From: CAVTJL01 sp963735065
GTDB taxonomy: Bacteria > Pseudomonadota > Alphaproteobacteria > Geminicoccales > Geminicoccaceae
NCBI GenBank assembly: GCA_963735065.1
Contig: CAVTJL010000004.1
Coordinates: 1,763,270-1,827,269, forward strand
Length of the DNA stretch: 64,000 nucleotides
Reading direction: 5' to 3'
Shown: positions 27,853-36,537 of the stretch, in pieces
Layout of the letters: the number at the start of each line of letters is the position of its first letter
How positions within the stretch are numbered: position 1 is the first letter of the stretch
The notes under the pieces: generated by a model
Databases searched by the model: none
The model's input: only the letters and a program-made list of their open reading frames with translations
What the model was told of the DNA's origin: nothing
Program-made: the position numbers and the translations under genes

Positions 27853-29787
27853 ATGTCCTTGTCCGGCTCGGTTGGTCGTCGCGACTTTCTCATGCTTACG
27901 GCTGCGACCGTCATCGCCAGCGGGGCATCCCCAGCCTTCGCCCAGGACGCCAAGGAGGCGCCCGACCTGGCCGATCTCGTGAAGAGCGGCAAGCTGCCGC
28001 CGGTCGCGGACCGGCTGCCCGCCCAGCCCCTGGTCGTCGAGAAGATCGATGCCGTGGGTGTCTATGGCGGCGAGCTGCGGCGCGCGCTGCGGGGCGATGC
28101 CGATCACAACTCGATCCTGCGCATCGTGGGCAACCAGGGCCTCACGCGGTGGAGCCCGGATTTCACGCAGGTGCTCCCCAACGTCGCCCTGAGCTGGGAC
28201 ATCAGCCCCGACGCGACGGAATACACCTTCCACCTCCGCAAGGGCATGAAGTGGTCCGACGGCCACCCGCTCACGGCGGACGATCTCGTCTTCTGGGTCG
28301 ACGACCTCCTGCACGACAACGACTTCTATCCGGCCGCCCCCGAAGCCTACGTGATCAACGGCAAGCGCTGCACCATCAAGAAGGTCGACGACTACACGGT
28401 CACGTACGTCTTCGCGGGCTCGTACGGGCACTTCAACGAGCACCTGGCGACACCGCTGGGCCAGCATCCGGTCCTCTACGCCAAGCACTACTGCAAGCAG
28501 TTCCATCCGAAATACAATCCCGACATCGGCAAGCTGCTCAAGCAGTACAACATGAGCTCGTGGACGGACCTGTTCCGCCTCAAGTGCGGCGACATCGAGA
28601 CGCCGGCGCGCTGGGCCAATCTCGAGCGGCCGACGCTCGATCCTTGGCTCGTCGAGACGCCCTACAAGGGCGGCGTCACCGAGGTGGTCCTGAAGCGCAA
28701 CCCCTTCTTCTGGCAGGTCGACAGCGAGGGCAAGCAGCTTCCCTACATCAACAAGATCAGGAACAAGGTCATCTCGGACATCGAGACGATCATCCTGACC
28801 GCCGTCAAGGGCGACCTCGACCTGCAGATGCGGCACATCTACGACATCGGCAACAAGCCGGTCTTCGTGCAGCACATGAAGGAAGGACACTACGTCCTGC
28901 AGGAGCTCGTCTCGACCGACACCAACATGATGGGCTTCTTCTTCAACCAGACCCACAAAGATCCCGAGATGCGTAAGCTGATGCGGGACAAGAACTTCCG
29001 CATCGCCCTCTCCCACGCGCTCAACCGGCCCGAGATGATCGACATCGTGTGGCTCGGCCAGGGCAAGCCCTGGCAGGTGGGGCCGCTGCCGCAGCATCGC
29101 CTCTACAACAAGCAGCTCGGCACGCAATATATCGAGTACGATGTCGACAAGGCGAACGCCATTCTCGACAAGGCCGGCTACGACAAGCGCGACAGCAACA
29201 ACTTCCGCCTCATGCCCAACGGGCAAAAGATCTTCCTCAATGTCGACACGATGGTGCCGCAGAAGGAGATCAACGACGCGCTGGAGCTGGTGAAGGGCTA
29301 CTGGGCGGACGTCGGGATCGACATGAACATCAACATGCTCGAGCGCTCGATCTTCTACAACCGCGCGCAGGTCAACGACTACACGATCGGCATGTACGGC
29401 CTGCCCGGCGGCCTCGACCCCGAGCTCGAGCCGCGCGTCTACGTCGCCGTTCACCAGCTCGACTCCCGGCAGAGCATCGAGTGGGCCAAGTGGTATGCCT
29501 CGGACGGCAAGCTGGGCGAGAAGCCGACGCCCAGCATGGTGAAGCGCATGGAACTCTTGAACAAGTGGAAGACCGTCGCCGACGAAAAAGAGGCGGACGC
29601 GATCTTCGAGCAGATCCTGCAGCTGGCGGCCGATGCCTTCGAGGTCATGGGCGTCACCATGCCGCCACACCTCTTCGGGGTGAAGAACGAGCACCTGAAG
29701 AACGTGATCTCGCCGATGACCCAGAGCTGGGCCTATGCGACGCCGGGCCCGGCCCTGCCGCAGCAGTTCTTCTACGACAATCTCTGA
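27853..29787 (+). CDS. ABC transporter substrate-binding protein, dipeptide/oligopeptide (SBP_bac_5) family, Tat-exported
   Basis: The 644-residue protein has a twin-arginine leader (GRRDFLMLTAATVIASGASPAFAQ) and the family-5 signature region near YTFHLRKGMKWSDGHPLTADD. It is longer than DppA or OppA (about 535) and resembles the large family-5 proteins often found with sugar-acid catabolic genes in rhizobia. A purine-rich site GGGAGG lies eleven bases before ATG 27853. It heads a rightward operon of two permeases, a double ATPase, an esterase and an enolase-superfamily enzyme. I infer a sugar-acid ester or oligosaccharide ligand rather than a peptide. Confidence 0.92.
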   Translation: MSLSGSVGRRDFLMLTAATVIASGASPAFAQDAKEAPDLADLVKSGKLPPVADRLPAQPLVVEKIDAVGVYGGELRRALRGDADHNSILRIVGNQGLTRWSPDFTQVLPNVALSWDISPDATEYTFHLRKGMKWSDGHPLTADDLVFWVDDLLHDNDFYPAAPEAYVINGKRCTIKKVDDYTVTYVFAGSYGHFNEHLATPLGQHPVLYAKHYCKQFHPKYNPDIGKLLKQYNMSSWTDLFRLKCGDIETPARWANLERPTLDPWLVETPYKGGVTEVVLKRNPFFWQVDSEGKQLPYINKIRNKVISDIETIILTAVKGDLDLQMRHIYDIGNKPVFVQHMKEGHYVLQELVSTDTNMMGFFFNQTHKDPEMRKLMRDKNFRIALSHALNRPEMIDIVWLGQGKPWQVGPLPQHRLYNKQLGTQYIEYDVDKANAILDKAGYDKRDSNNFRLMPNGQKIFLNVDTMVPQKEINDALELVKGYWADVGIDMNINMLERSIFYNRAQVNDYTIGMYGLPGGLDPELEPRVYVAVHQLDSRQSIEWAKWYASDGKLGEKPTPSMVKRMELLNKWKTVADEKEADAIFEQILQLAADAFEVMGVTMPPHLFGVKNEHLKNVISPMTQSWAYATPGPALPQQFFYDNL

Positions 29788-29796
29788 GCAGGGACG

Positions 29797-29821
29797 GCCG
29801 GGCGGCCAGGTGCCGCCCGGC
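29797..29821 (+). promoter_or_regulatory. Strong intercistronic stem-loop
   Basis: GCCGGGCGGC, loop CAGGT, then GCCGCCCGGC form a perfect 10-bp all-GC hairpin, nine bases after the binding-protein stop and 55 before the permease start. It has no T tract. Stems in this position in ABC operons commonly stabilise the upstream message so that the binding protein is made in excess. Confidence 0.7.
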
Positions 29822-29876
29822 AACGGCTCGGGAGCGCCCGGCCGGCTGATGTGACGATCGCTCGAGGGAAGCGCCA

Positions 29877-30863
29877 ATGCTGGGATTCATCGTTCGCCGC
29901 CTGCTCGCGATGATCCCCTACCTCTTTGCCCTCTCGATCGTCATTTTCGTCCTGATCGAGCTGCCGCCGGGCGACTTCGCCACGACCTACGCGGCACAGC
30001 TCAGCGCCTCCGGCGAGACGGTGGACGCGGCGACGATCGAGAACCTGCGCCACCGCTTCGGCCTCGACCAGCCCGTCTATGTCCAGTACTGGCGCTGGAT
30101 CTCCGGCGTCATGCGCGGCGACTTCGGCTATTCCTTCCAGTGGCAGGAGCCGGTGAGCCAGCTCATCTGGGGCAATATGGGCCTCACGGTGCTGGTCACG
30201 CTCTCGACCCTCATGTTCACCTGGGCGATCGCCTTTCCCATAGGCGTCTACTCGGCCGTGCGAAAATACTCGGTCGGCGACATGGTCGCGACCTTCCTCG
30301 GCTATCTGGGCCTCGCCACGCCCAACTTCCTGATGGCGCTCATCCTCATGTATGTGGGCGTCGTCTATTTCGGCCAGGACGTGGGCGGGCTCTTCTCCCA
30401 GCAATATCAGGGAGCTCCCTGGAGCTGGGACAAGTTCCTCGACCTTTTGGCCCATCTCTGGGTGCCCGTGGTCGTGCTGGGCACCTCCGGCACCGCCAGC
30501 CTGATCCGCATCATGCGCGCGAACCTGCTGGACGAGCTCAACAAGCCCTATGTCACCACCGCCCGCGCCAAGGGCATGAGCGAGCTCGGCCTGCTGCTCA
30601 AATATCCCGTCCGACTGGCGCTCAATCCTTTCGTCAGCACCGTCGGCTGGGTGCTGCCCCACCTGATCTCGGGCCTCATCATCACGGCCGTGGTCTTGAA
30701 CCTCCCGGTCGCCGGCCCGCTCTTCCTGCAATCGCTCCTCTCGCAGGACATGTACCTTGCTGGCGCGTTCCTCCTTCTCCTCTGCCTCCTCACCATGATC
30801 GGCACGCTGATCTCGGACGTGCTCCTGGCCCTGCTCGATCCGCGTATCCGGTACGGCCGATGA
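29877..30863 (+). CDS. ABC transporter permease, DppB family
   Basis: This 328-residue permease begins MLGFIVRRLLAMIPYLFALS, the classic DppB start, and has an EAA-type loop (RIMRANLLDELNKPYVTTARAKGMSE) near residue 225 for ATPase contact. It has about six membrane helices. ATG 29877 is preceded by CGAGGGAAG. It overlaps the next gene by ATGA, so the two permeases are coupled. Confidence 0.95.
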   Translation: MLGFIVRRLLAMIPYLFALSIVIFVLIELPPGDFATTYAAQLSASGETVDAATIENLRHRFGLDQPVYVQYWRWISGVMRGDFGYSFQWQEPVSQLIWGNMGLTVLVTLSTLMFTWAIAFPIGVYSAVRKYSVGDMVATFLGYLGLATPNFLMALILMYVGVVYFGQDVGGLFSQQYQGAPWSWDKFLDLLAHLWVPVVVLGTSGTASLIRIMRANLLDELNKPYVTTARAKGMSELGLLLKYPVRLALNPFVSTVGWVLPHLISGLIITAVVLNLPVAGPLFLQSLLSQDMYLAGAFLLLLCLLTMIGTLISDVLLALLDPRIRYGR

Positions 30864-32005
30864 GCGACGTCACCACCGTCACCGCGGAGGAGGCCGCAGC
30901 GCCGCCTCGCGACCGTCACTTCGAGGCCGCCTCGCAATGGCAGCTCATGTGGTGGCAGTTCCGCCGCCACCGTGTCGCCATGGTGGGCCTCGTCGTCACC
31001 CTGTTCATCTATCTGATCGCGATCTTCGCGGGCTTCCTCGCCCCTTTCGACCCGCTCGAGGCCAATCCGCGCACGGTCTACCATCCGCCACAGATCCTGC
31101 ATTTCATCGACACGACCAAGGACGGCTGGAGCTTCCATCCCTTCGTCTACCGCTACAGGATGAAGCGCGACCCGGTCTCGCTTGCCGCCACCTACGTGCC
31201 GGACAAGGGCCACCGGGTCGACCTGCAGTTCTTCGGCAAGGGCGAGCCCTACCGGTTCTGGGGCCTGTTCCCGACGACGACGCACTTCCTGGTCCCGAAG
31301 AACCCGCGCGAGCGCTTCTTTCTCCTGGGCGCCGACCGGCTGGGGCGGGACATGCTGAGCCGGCTCATCTACGGAACGCGGATCTCGATGTCGATCGGCC
31401 TCGTCGGCGTGGGGCTCAGCCTCATCCTCGGCGTCGTCCTGGGCGGCATCTCGGGCTACTATGGCGGCTGGATCGACTATGTCATCCAGCGTGTCGTCGA
31501 GTTCATCCTCTCGCTACCGACCATCCCGATCTGGCTGGCCCTGGCGGCAGCCCTGCCCGCCGACTGGCCACCGCTTCTCAACTATTTCGCCATCACCATC
31601 ATCCTGTCGCTCGTCGGCTGGACGCAGCTCGCCCGTGTCGTGCGCGGCAAGTTCTTGTCACTGCGCACCGAGGACTTCGTGATGGCGGCGCGGCTCGACG
31701 GGGCGGGCGAGATGCGGCTCATCTTCCGTCATATGCTGCCCTCCTTCGCGAGCCACCTCATCGCCTCGGTGACGCTCGCCATCCCGCTCATGATCCTGGC
31801 CGAGACCGGCCTCAGCTTCCTCGGCCTCGGCCTCCAGCCGCCGACGATCAGCTGGGGCGTGCTCCTGAAGGAGGCGCAGAACATTCGCTCGATCGCCACG
31901 GCGCCATGGCTCTTCCTCCCGGGCATCGCCGTCATCGTGGCCGTTCTCGCCCTCAACTTCCTGGGCGATGGTCTCCGGGACGCAGCCGACCCCTATGAGC
32001 ACTGA
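30860..32005 (+). CDS. ABC transporter permease, DppC family with large insertion
   Basis: At 381 residues this is longer than ordinary DppC (about 300). Between the first helix (residues 40-62) and the domain beginning FLLGADRLGRDMLSR it carries about 80 extra residues with several aromatic and basic positions, probably in the periplasm. The EAA loop is VMAARLDGAGEMRLIFRHMLPS. Such inserted DppC forms accompany the long SBP_bac_5 proteins. It overlaps the upstream permease and the downstream ATPase gene. Confidence 0.94.
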   Translation: MSDVTTVTAEEAAAPPRDRHFEAASQWQLMWWQFRRHRVAMVGLVVTLFIYLIAIFAGFLAPFDPLEANPRTVYHPPQILHFIDTTKDGWSFHPFVYRYRMKRDPVSLAATYVPDKGHRVDLQFFGKGEPYRFWGLFPTTTHFLVPKNPRERFFLLGADRLGRDMLSRLIYGTRISMSIGLVGVGLSLILGVVLGGISGYYGGWIDYVIQRVVEFILSLPTIPIWLALAAALPADWPPLLNYFAITIILSLVGWTQLARVVRGKFLSLRTEDFVMAARLDGAGEMRLIFRHMLPSFASHLIASVTLAIPLMILAETGLSFLGLGLQPPTISWGVLLKEAQNIRSIATAPWLFLPGIAVIVAVLALNFLGDGLRDAADPYEH

Positions 32006-33797
32006 GCCCAGGATGGCCGCCGCGGTGTCCAGCCTTGCCGAGCCCGTCGTCATCGACCGCCCGGCCGAGGCCGATGTGGTGCTCGAGGTCCAGGGCCTGC
32101 GCACCTGGTTCCAGCTGCGCCACGCGATGCTCAAGGCCGTGGACGACGTCAGCTTCTCGCTCACCCGCGGCAAGACGCTCTGCGTCGTCGGCGAGAGCGG
32201 CAGCGGCAAGAGCATCACCGCACGCTCGATCCTCCAGATCGTCGACCCGCCGGGCAGGATCATCGAGGGCCGCATCCTTCTCCACCGCCACCGCACCGCT
32301 AAGGGCAGTGGCGAGGAGGAGACGATCGACCTGGCAGCACTGCACCCGCGCTCGCGCGCCATCCGGGCGATCCGTGGCCGCGACATCGCGATGATCTTCC
32401 AGGAGCCGATGAGCTCGCTCTCGCCCGTGCACACCATCGGCAACCAGGTGGCCGAGGCGATCCGCCTGCACGAGCCGATGAGCCGCAGGCAGGCGCGCGA
32501 GCGCACCGTCGAGCTTCTGCGCCAGGTGGAGATCCCGCGCCCGGAGCAGGCGATCGACCGCTATCCCTTCGAGTATTCGGGCGGCATGCGCCAGCGGGCG
32601 GTGATCGCCATGGCGCTGGCCTGCAACCCGACCGTCCTGATCGCCGACGAGCCGACGACAGCGCTCGACGTCACGACCCAGGCGGAGATCCTCGATCTCA
32701 TCAAGCGGCTGCAGGCCCAGTACGGCATGGCCGTCATGTTCATCACCCATGACATGGGCGTGGTGGCCGAGATCGCGGATGAGATCGTCGTGATGCGCTA
32801 CGGCAAGCTGGTCGAGCGGGGCGACGTCCACACCATCTTCGCGCGCCCGCAGCATCCCTATACGAAGATGCTGCTCCAGGCCGTGGTCGAGCTCGACAAG
32901 CCCTCCGTGCGCCGCCTTGCGATGCGCGAGCGGCGCCCGCTCGGGCCGCCCATTCTCGAGCTCGAGAAGCTGAGAATGGAGTTCCACAGCAAGAGCGGCA
33001 GCTGGCTCAGGCGACGCAAGGACACGCTGGCGGCCGTGGCGGACGTCGATCTCACCCTCAAGGAGGGCGAGAACCTGGGCATCGTCGGGGAGAGCGGCTC
33101 GGGCAAGACGACGCTCGGCCGCTGCCTGCTCCGCGTCTACGACGCGTCCGGCGGCCGGATGCTCTACCAGGCGGCCGACGGCCGCGAGCACGACCTCGCG
33201 ACGGCGGAGGGCGGCGAGCTCAAGATCATGCGCCGCGAGCTGCGCATGATCTTCCAGGACCCCTTCGCCTCGCTCAATCCCCGCATGACGGTGGGCCAGA
33301 TCGTGGGCGAGCCGCTGCTCGTCAACGGCATCGCCAAAGGCGACGCGCTGCGCGAGCGGGTGAAGGAGCTCTTGAAGCTCGTGGACCTCCCGCCCTCGGC
33401 GGTCGAGCGCTATCCCCACGCCTTCTCGGGCGGCCAGCGCCAGCGCATCAGCGTGGCCCGGGCCATCGCCCTCGAGCCCCGGATCGTCGTCGCCGACGAG
33501 GCGACCTCGGCCCTGGACGTCAGCCTCAGGACCCAGGTCCTGGACCTCCTGCTCGACCTCCAGGAGCGGCTCGGCCTCAGCTTCATCTTCATCAGCCACG
33601 ACATCGCGGTGATCCGCTACTTCTGCGACCGCATCGCCGTCATGTACCGTGGCCGCATCGTCGAGCAGGGCGAGACGGAAGACGTGTGCACCAACCCGCA
33701 GCATCCCTACACCCAGGCCCTGCTCTCGGCCGTGCCCCGGCCCGACCCGAGCCAACGCGGCGCCCGCCGCCGCCACCGCTATCAGGATCCGTCATGA
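31995..33797 (+). CDS. Double ATPase of dipeptide-type ABC transporter (DppD-DppF fusion)
   Basis: The 600-residue chain contains two full nucleotide-binding domains. The first has Walker A GESGSGKS near residue 65, signature YSGGMRQRAVIAMAL and Walker B VLIADEPTTALD. The second has Walker A GESGSGKT near 365, signature FSGGQRQRISVARAI and Walker B IVVADEATSALD. Each ends with the oligopeptide-type tail (HPYTKMLLQAV, HPYTQALLSAV). One gene thus supplies both ATP sites. The start ATG 31995 lies inside the end of the permease gene, eleven bases of overlap, and the stop overlaps the esterase start. Confidence 0.95.
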   Translation: MSTEPRMAAAVSSLAEPVVIDRPAEADVVLEVQGLRTWFQLRHAMLKAVDDVSFSLTRGKTLCVVGESGSGKSITARSILQIVDPPGRIIEGRILLHRHRTAKGSGEEETIDLAALHPRSRAIRAIRGRDIAMIFQEPMSSLSPVHTIGNQVAEAIRLHEPMSRRQARERTVELLRQVEIPRPEQAIDRYPFEYSGGMRQRAVIAMALACNPTVLIADEPTTALDVTTQAEILDLIKRLQAQYGMAVMFITHDMGVVAEIADEIVVMRYGKLVERGDVHTIFARPQHPYTKMLLQAVVELDKPSVRRLAMRERRPLGPPILELEKLRMEFHSKSGSWLRRRKDTLAAVADVDLTLKEGENLGIVGESGSGKTTLGRCLLRVYDASGGRMLYQAADGREHDLATAEGGELKIMRRELRMIFQDPFASLNPRMTVGQIVGEPLLVNGIAKGDALRERVKELLKLVDLPPSAVERYPHAFSGGQRQRISVARAIALEPRIVVADEATSALDVSLRTQVLDLLLDLQERLGLSFIFISHDIAVIRYFCDRIAVMYRGRIVEQGETEDVCTNPQHPYTQALLSAVPRPDPSQRGARRRHRYQDPS

Positions 33798-34756
33798 GCG
33801 CCGATCTCGTCCCAGCCGCCGTTCGCGCCCGTCTCGCCCCCGGCATGGCCGAGGCCATGGGCCATGAGCTGGCCGCAGCCCAGGGCAAGCCCCCGCCCCG
33901 CGACCTCGCCGAGCAGCGCGCCCGCGGCCTCGCCGCCGCGGCCTTCTGGAGCCGGGAGCTGCAGCCCGTCGCCGCCATCGAGGATCACAAGGCCCCGGGG
34001 CCCGCGGGCGAGGTCCCGGTGCGCCTCTTCCGGCCGCATGCCGACAAGGACGGCCCGACGCCCGTGCTGCTCTACATCCATGGCGGCGGCTGGGCGCAGG
34101 GCAGCGTTCTCCAGAACGAGCCCGCGATCCATGCGCTTGCGAGCGGTAGCGGCTGGTGCGTTGCCGCCCTCTCCTATCGGCTGGCGCCCGAGAATCCCTA
34201 TCCGGCCGGTCTCGAGGACTGTCTGGCCGTGGCTGCCTGGCTGCGCACGGCGGGGCCGGGGCTCGGCCTCGACCCCGCGCGGATCGCGCTGGGCGGCGCC
34301 TCGGCCGGTGCCAACCTGGCGCTGGCCGCTGGCCTCGCGCTTCGCGACCGCGGCGAGGACGCCTCGGCCCTTCTCCTCTTCTACGGCATCTACGGCCACG
34401 ACCTCGACACGCCGTCCTACCGCGAGTTCGGCGACGGCAGCTTCGGCCTCTCCCTCGCCTCGATGGCTCAGTATTTCGACTGGTACGACCCGACCGGCCG
34501 GCGCAACAGCGACCCGCTGATCTCGCCCCTGCTGGGCGACCTCCGAGGCCTGCCGCGCAGCTTCCTCGCCGCCGCCGAGCTCGACGTCCTGCGGGACGAC
34601 ACCCTCCGAATGCATGAGCGGCTCCTGGAGGCAGGCGTCCCCGCCGAGCTTCGTCAGGAGCAGGGCCTCGTCCATGGCTTCATCAACCGCGCCAGCGTGG
34701 TGCCGGCCGCCCGCGGGACGCTCGCCGCTGCCTGCGCCTTTCTCGAGCGCGGCTGA
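33794..34756 (+). CDS. Alpha/beta-hydrolase, hormone-sensitive-lipase-like esterase
   Basis: This 320-residue enzyme has the oxyanion motif HGGGW (96-100), nucleophile Ser170 in GGASAGAN, acid Asp264 in AAELDVLRDD and base His294 in LVHGF, a complete HSL-family triad. It lacks a signal peptide and is cytoplasmic. It is coupled by ATGA to the importer ATPase and followed at ten bases by a sugar-acid dehydratase-like gene. It may therefore de-esterify (deacetylate or demethylate) the imported sugar-acid compound before dehydration. Confidence 0.9.
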   Translation: MSADLVPAAVRARLAPGMAEAMGHELAAAQGKPPPRDLAEQRARGLAAAAFWSRELQPVAAIEDHKAPGPAGEVPVRLFRPHADKDGPTPVLLYIHGGGWAQGSVLQNEPAIHALASGSGWCVAALSYRLAPENPYPAGLEDCLAVAAWLRTAGPGLGLDPARIALGGASAGANLALAAGLALRDRGEDASALLLFYGIYGHDLDTPSYREFGDGSFGLSLASMAQYFDWYDPTGRRNSDPLISPLLGDLRGLPRSFLAAAELDVLRDDTLRMHERLLEAGVPAELRQEQGLVHGFINRASVVPAARGTLAAACAFLERG

Positions 34757-34765
34757 GCCCGCTGC

Positions 34766-35986
34766 ATGAAGATCAGGGACATCGAGACCTACTGCATGCA
34801 GGTGGGCGCCCGGCCCGCCGTGCCGGGCAGCGCCGCCGCCGGCATCACCGCGGAGGCCGATTTCCGCGGCAGCCGGAACTGGCTTTTCGTGAGGGTGCTG
34901 ACCGACGAGGGCGTCTATGGCGTTGGCGAGTGCAGCGGCTGGCCCCGCGTGGTGGAGACGGCCGTTCAGGACCTGAAGCATGTCCTGATCGGCGAGGATC
35001 CGGCCCACATCGACCGGCTGTGGCAGCGCATGCTGCTGGCCTTCATGGGCCATGGCCAAGTGGGCACGGTGGGCGGCGGTGCCATGAGCGGCATCGAGAT
35101 GGCGCTATGGGACATCAAAGGGAAGGTGCTGGGCCAGCCCGTCTGGAACCTCCTGGGGGGCCGCTTCCGCGACCGCATCCGGGTCTACGGCCACGCCAAG
35201 ACGCCCGAGCGGGCGCACGAGCTTCTCGAGCGCGGCTATACCGGCGTCAAAGTGGGCTTCACCGGTGCGGTGGACATCGATCGCGTGGCGGCCGTCCGCG
35301 AGGCGGTGGGTGCCTCGATCGACGTCATGGTCGACGCGCACGGACCCTCCTGGATGACCGTCAAGGATGCCATCCTCGTCGGCCGGGCCCTCGAGCCCCT
35401 CGATCTCCTGTTCTACGAGGACCCGATAGCCCCGGAGAACATCGACGGCTACGAGCGCATCCGCGATGCCGTCGACATCCCGCTCGCGGCCGGTGAGCGG
35501 GTCAGCACGATCTGGGGTCTCAGGCCGCTGATCGAGCGCGACCTCGTCGATGTGATCCAGCCCGATACGGGCCGGGCCGGCGGCATCACGCAGATGCGCA
35601 AGATGGCCGCCATGGCGGAGGCCCATTTCATCACGATGGCCCCGCACTCGGGCTCGCTCGGGCCCGTGGCGGAATTCGCCGCGCTGCACGTGATGGCGAC
35701 GATACCCAACGCGCTGATGCTCGAGCGCGTCGAGCTGGACTGGCCCGGCCGCTACGACATCGTGACGCCGGTCCTCAAGGTGGTGGACGGGCACCTGCCG
35801 GTGCCGGACGCCCCGGGCCTGGGGGTCGACCTCGTCCTCGATGAGATCAGGAAGTATCCGAGCCGGCGCAACGTCACCGACCTGCCGCCCGACGATGGTT
35901 GGGCCGCAGAGCCCGGCACCATCGAAGAGTGCTCCTACTTCCAGACCCGGCTCGCCCGGCGGCGCAAGCTGCGGCGCAGCGTCTGA
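34766..35986 (+). CDS. Enolase-superfamily acid-sugar dehydratase, galactonate-dehydratase-like
   Basis: This 406-residue protein has K162 (GVKVGF), metal ligand D190 with H192 (VMVDAHG), an acid pair in FYEDP, AAGERV and a catalytic histidine in APHSGSLGPVAE. This arrangement, with His after the first Asp, matches the D-galactonate/gluconate dehydratase group of the mandelate-racemase subgroup. The C-terminal tail RRRKLRRSV is unusually basic. Placed at the end of the transporter-esterase operon, it probably dehydrates the released aldonate or uronate to a 2-keto-3-deoxy acid. Confidence 0.87.
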   Translation: MKIRDIETYCMQVGARPAVPGSAAAGITAEADFRGSRNWLFVRVLTDEGVYGVGECSGWPRVVETAVQDLKHVLIGEDPAHIDRLWQRMLLAFMGHGQVGTVGGGAMSGIEMALWDIKGKVLGQPVWNLLGGRFRDRIRVYGHAKTPERAHELLERGYTGVKVGFTGAVDIDRVAAVREAVGASIDVMVDAHGPSWMTVKDAILVGRALEPLDLLFYEDPIAPENIDGYERIRDAVDIPLAAGERVSTIWGLRPLIERDLVDVIQPDTGRAGGITQMRKMAAMAEAHFITMAPHSGSLGPVAEFAALHVMATIPNALMLERVELDWPGRYDIVTPVLKVVDGHLPVPDAPGLGVDLVLDEIRKYPSRRNVTDLPPDDGWAAEPGTIEECSYFQTRLARRRKLRRSV

Positions 35987-35990
35987 GCGA

Positions 35991-36419
35991 TCAGGCCGGC
36001 CACTCCACATCGTCCTCGCTGACGAGGTCGCCGCGCATCGAGGGGCCGTGCGTGTGGACGCGCTCGGGATCGCCGCAGACGAGGTGATGCCAGGATGGCA
36101 GATCGTGGCCGAAGGCCACGAGACGGTAGGCGCAGCTGTGCGGCAGCCAGTCGAGGCCCAGGACGTTCTCGGGCGTGACCTTCACGCAGTCCGGCACGTT
36201 GGCCTGGCGACCCGCATAGTCCCGGCAGCGATGCGTGCAGAGGTCGAGAAAGCGGCAGGCGGCGTCCGAGAGGGCGATCTCGCCCGTATCCTCGTCCTCG
36301 ACCCTGAGCTGGCAGCAGAGCCCGCAGCCGTCGCAGAGCGATTCCCACTCGGCCTCGCTCATCTCGGCCATCGACTTGGTGCGCCAGAAGCGCCTGGATC
36401 TTTCCTTGCTGCGTGCCAT
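35991..36419 (-). CDS. YcgN-family (UPF0260) cysteine-cluster protein
   Basis: This protein of 142 residues has the cysteine cluster LCDGCGLCCQLRVED, then DAACRFLDLCTHRCRDYAGR and DCVKV, and the block WLPHSCAYRL, all typical of the YkgJ/YcgN zinc- or iron-binding family of unknown function. I chose ATG 36419 (MARSKERSRRFW), the family-typical start, over an upstream in-frame ATG at 36551 that would overlap the divergent gene. It is convergent with the dehydratase gene, five bases apart. Confidence 0.9.
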   Translation of the reverse strand: MARSKERSRRFWRTKSMAEMSEAEWESLCDGCGLCCQLRVEDEDTGEIALSDAACRFLDLCTHRCRDYAGRQANVPDCVKVTPENVLGLDWLPHSCAYRLVAFGHDLPSWHHLVCGDPERVHTHGPSMRGDLVSEDDVEWPA

Positions 36420-36477
36420 GGCGTGCAAGGTGGGGCGGCGCGCGGCCTTTGGCCAGAGGCCTGACCCGTCTCGCCCC

Positions 36478-36505
36478 TTGAGCGGCCCGGCGCCTGCCCT
36501 ATGCT
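36478..36505 (+). promoter_or_regulatory. Possible sigma-70 promoter of the OmpA-like gene
   Basis: TTGAGC (36478-36483), a 16-base spacer and TATGCT (36500-36505) lie about 33 bases before ATG 36538 in the divergent gap. Confidence 0.4.
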
Positions 36506-36537
36506 CGGAGCCTCGAGCGAGGGAGGAACGAGGGCGC

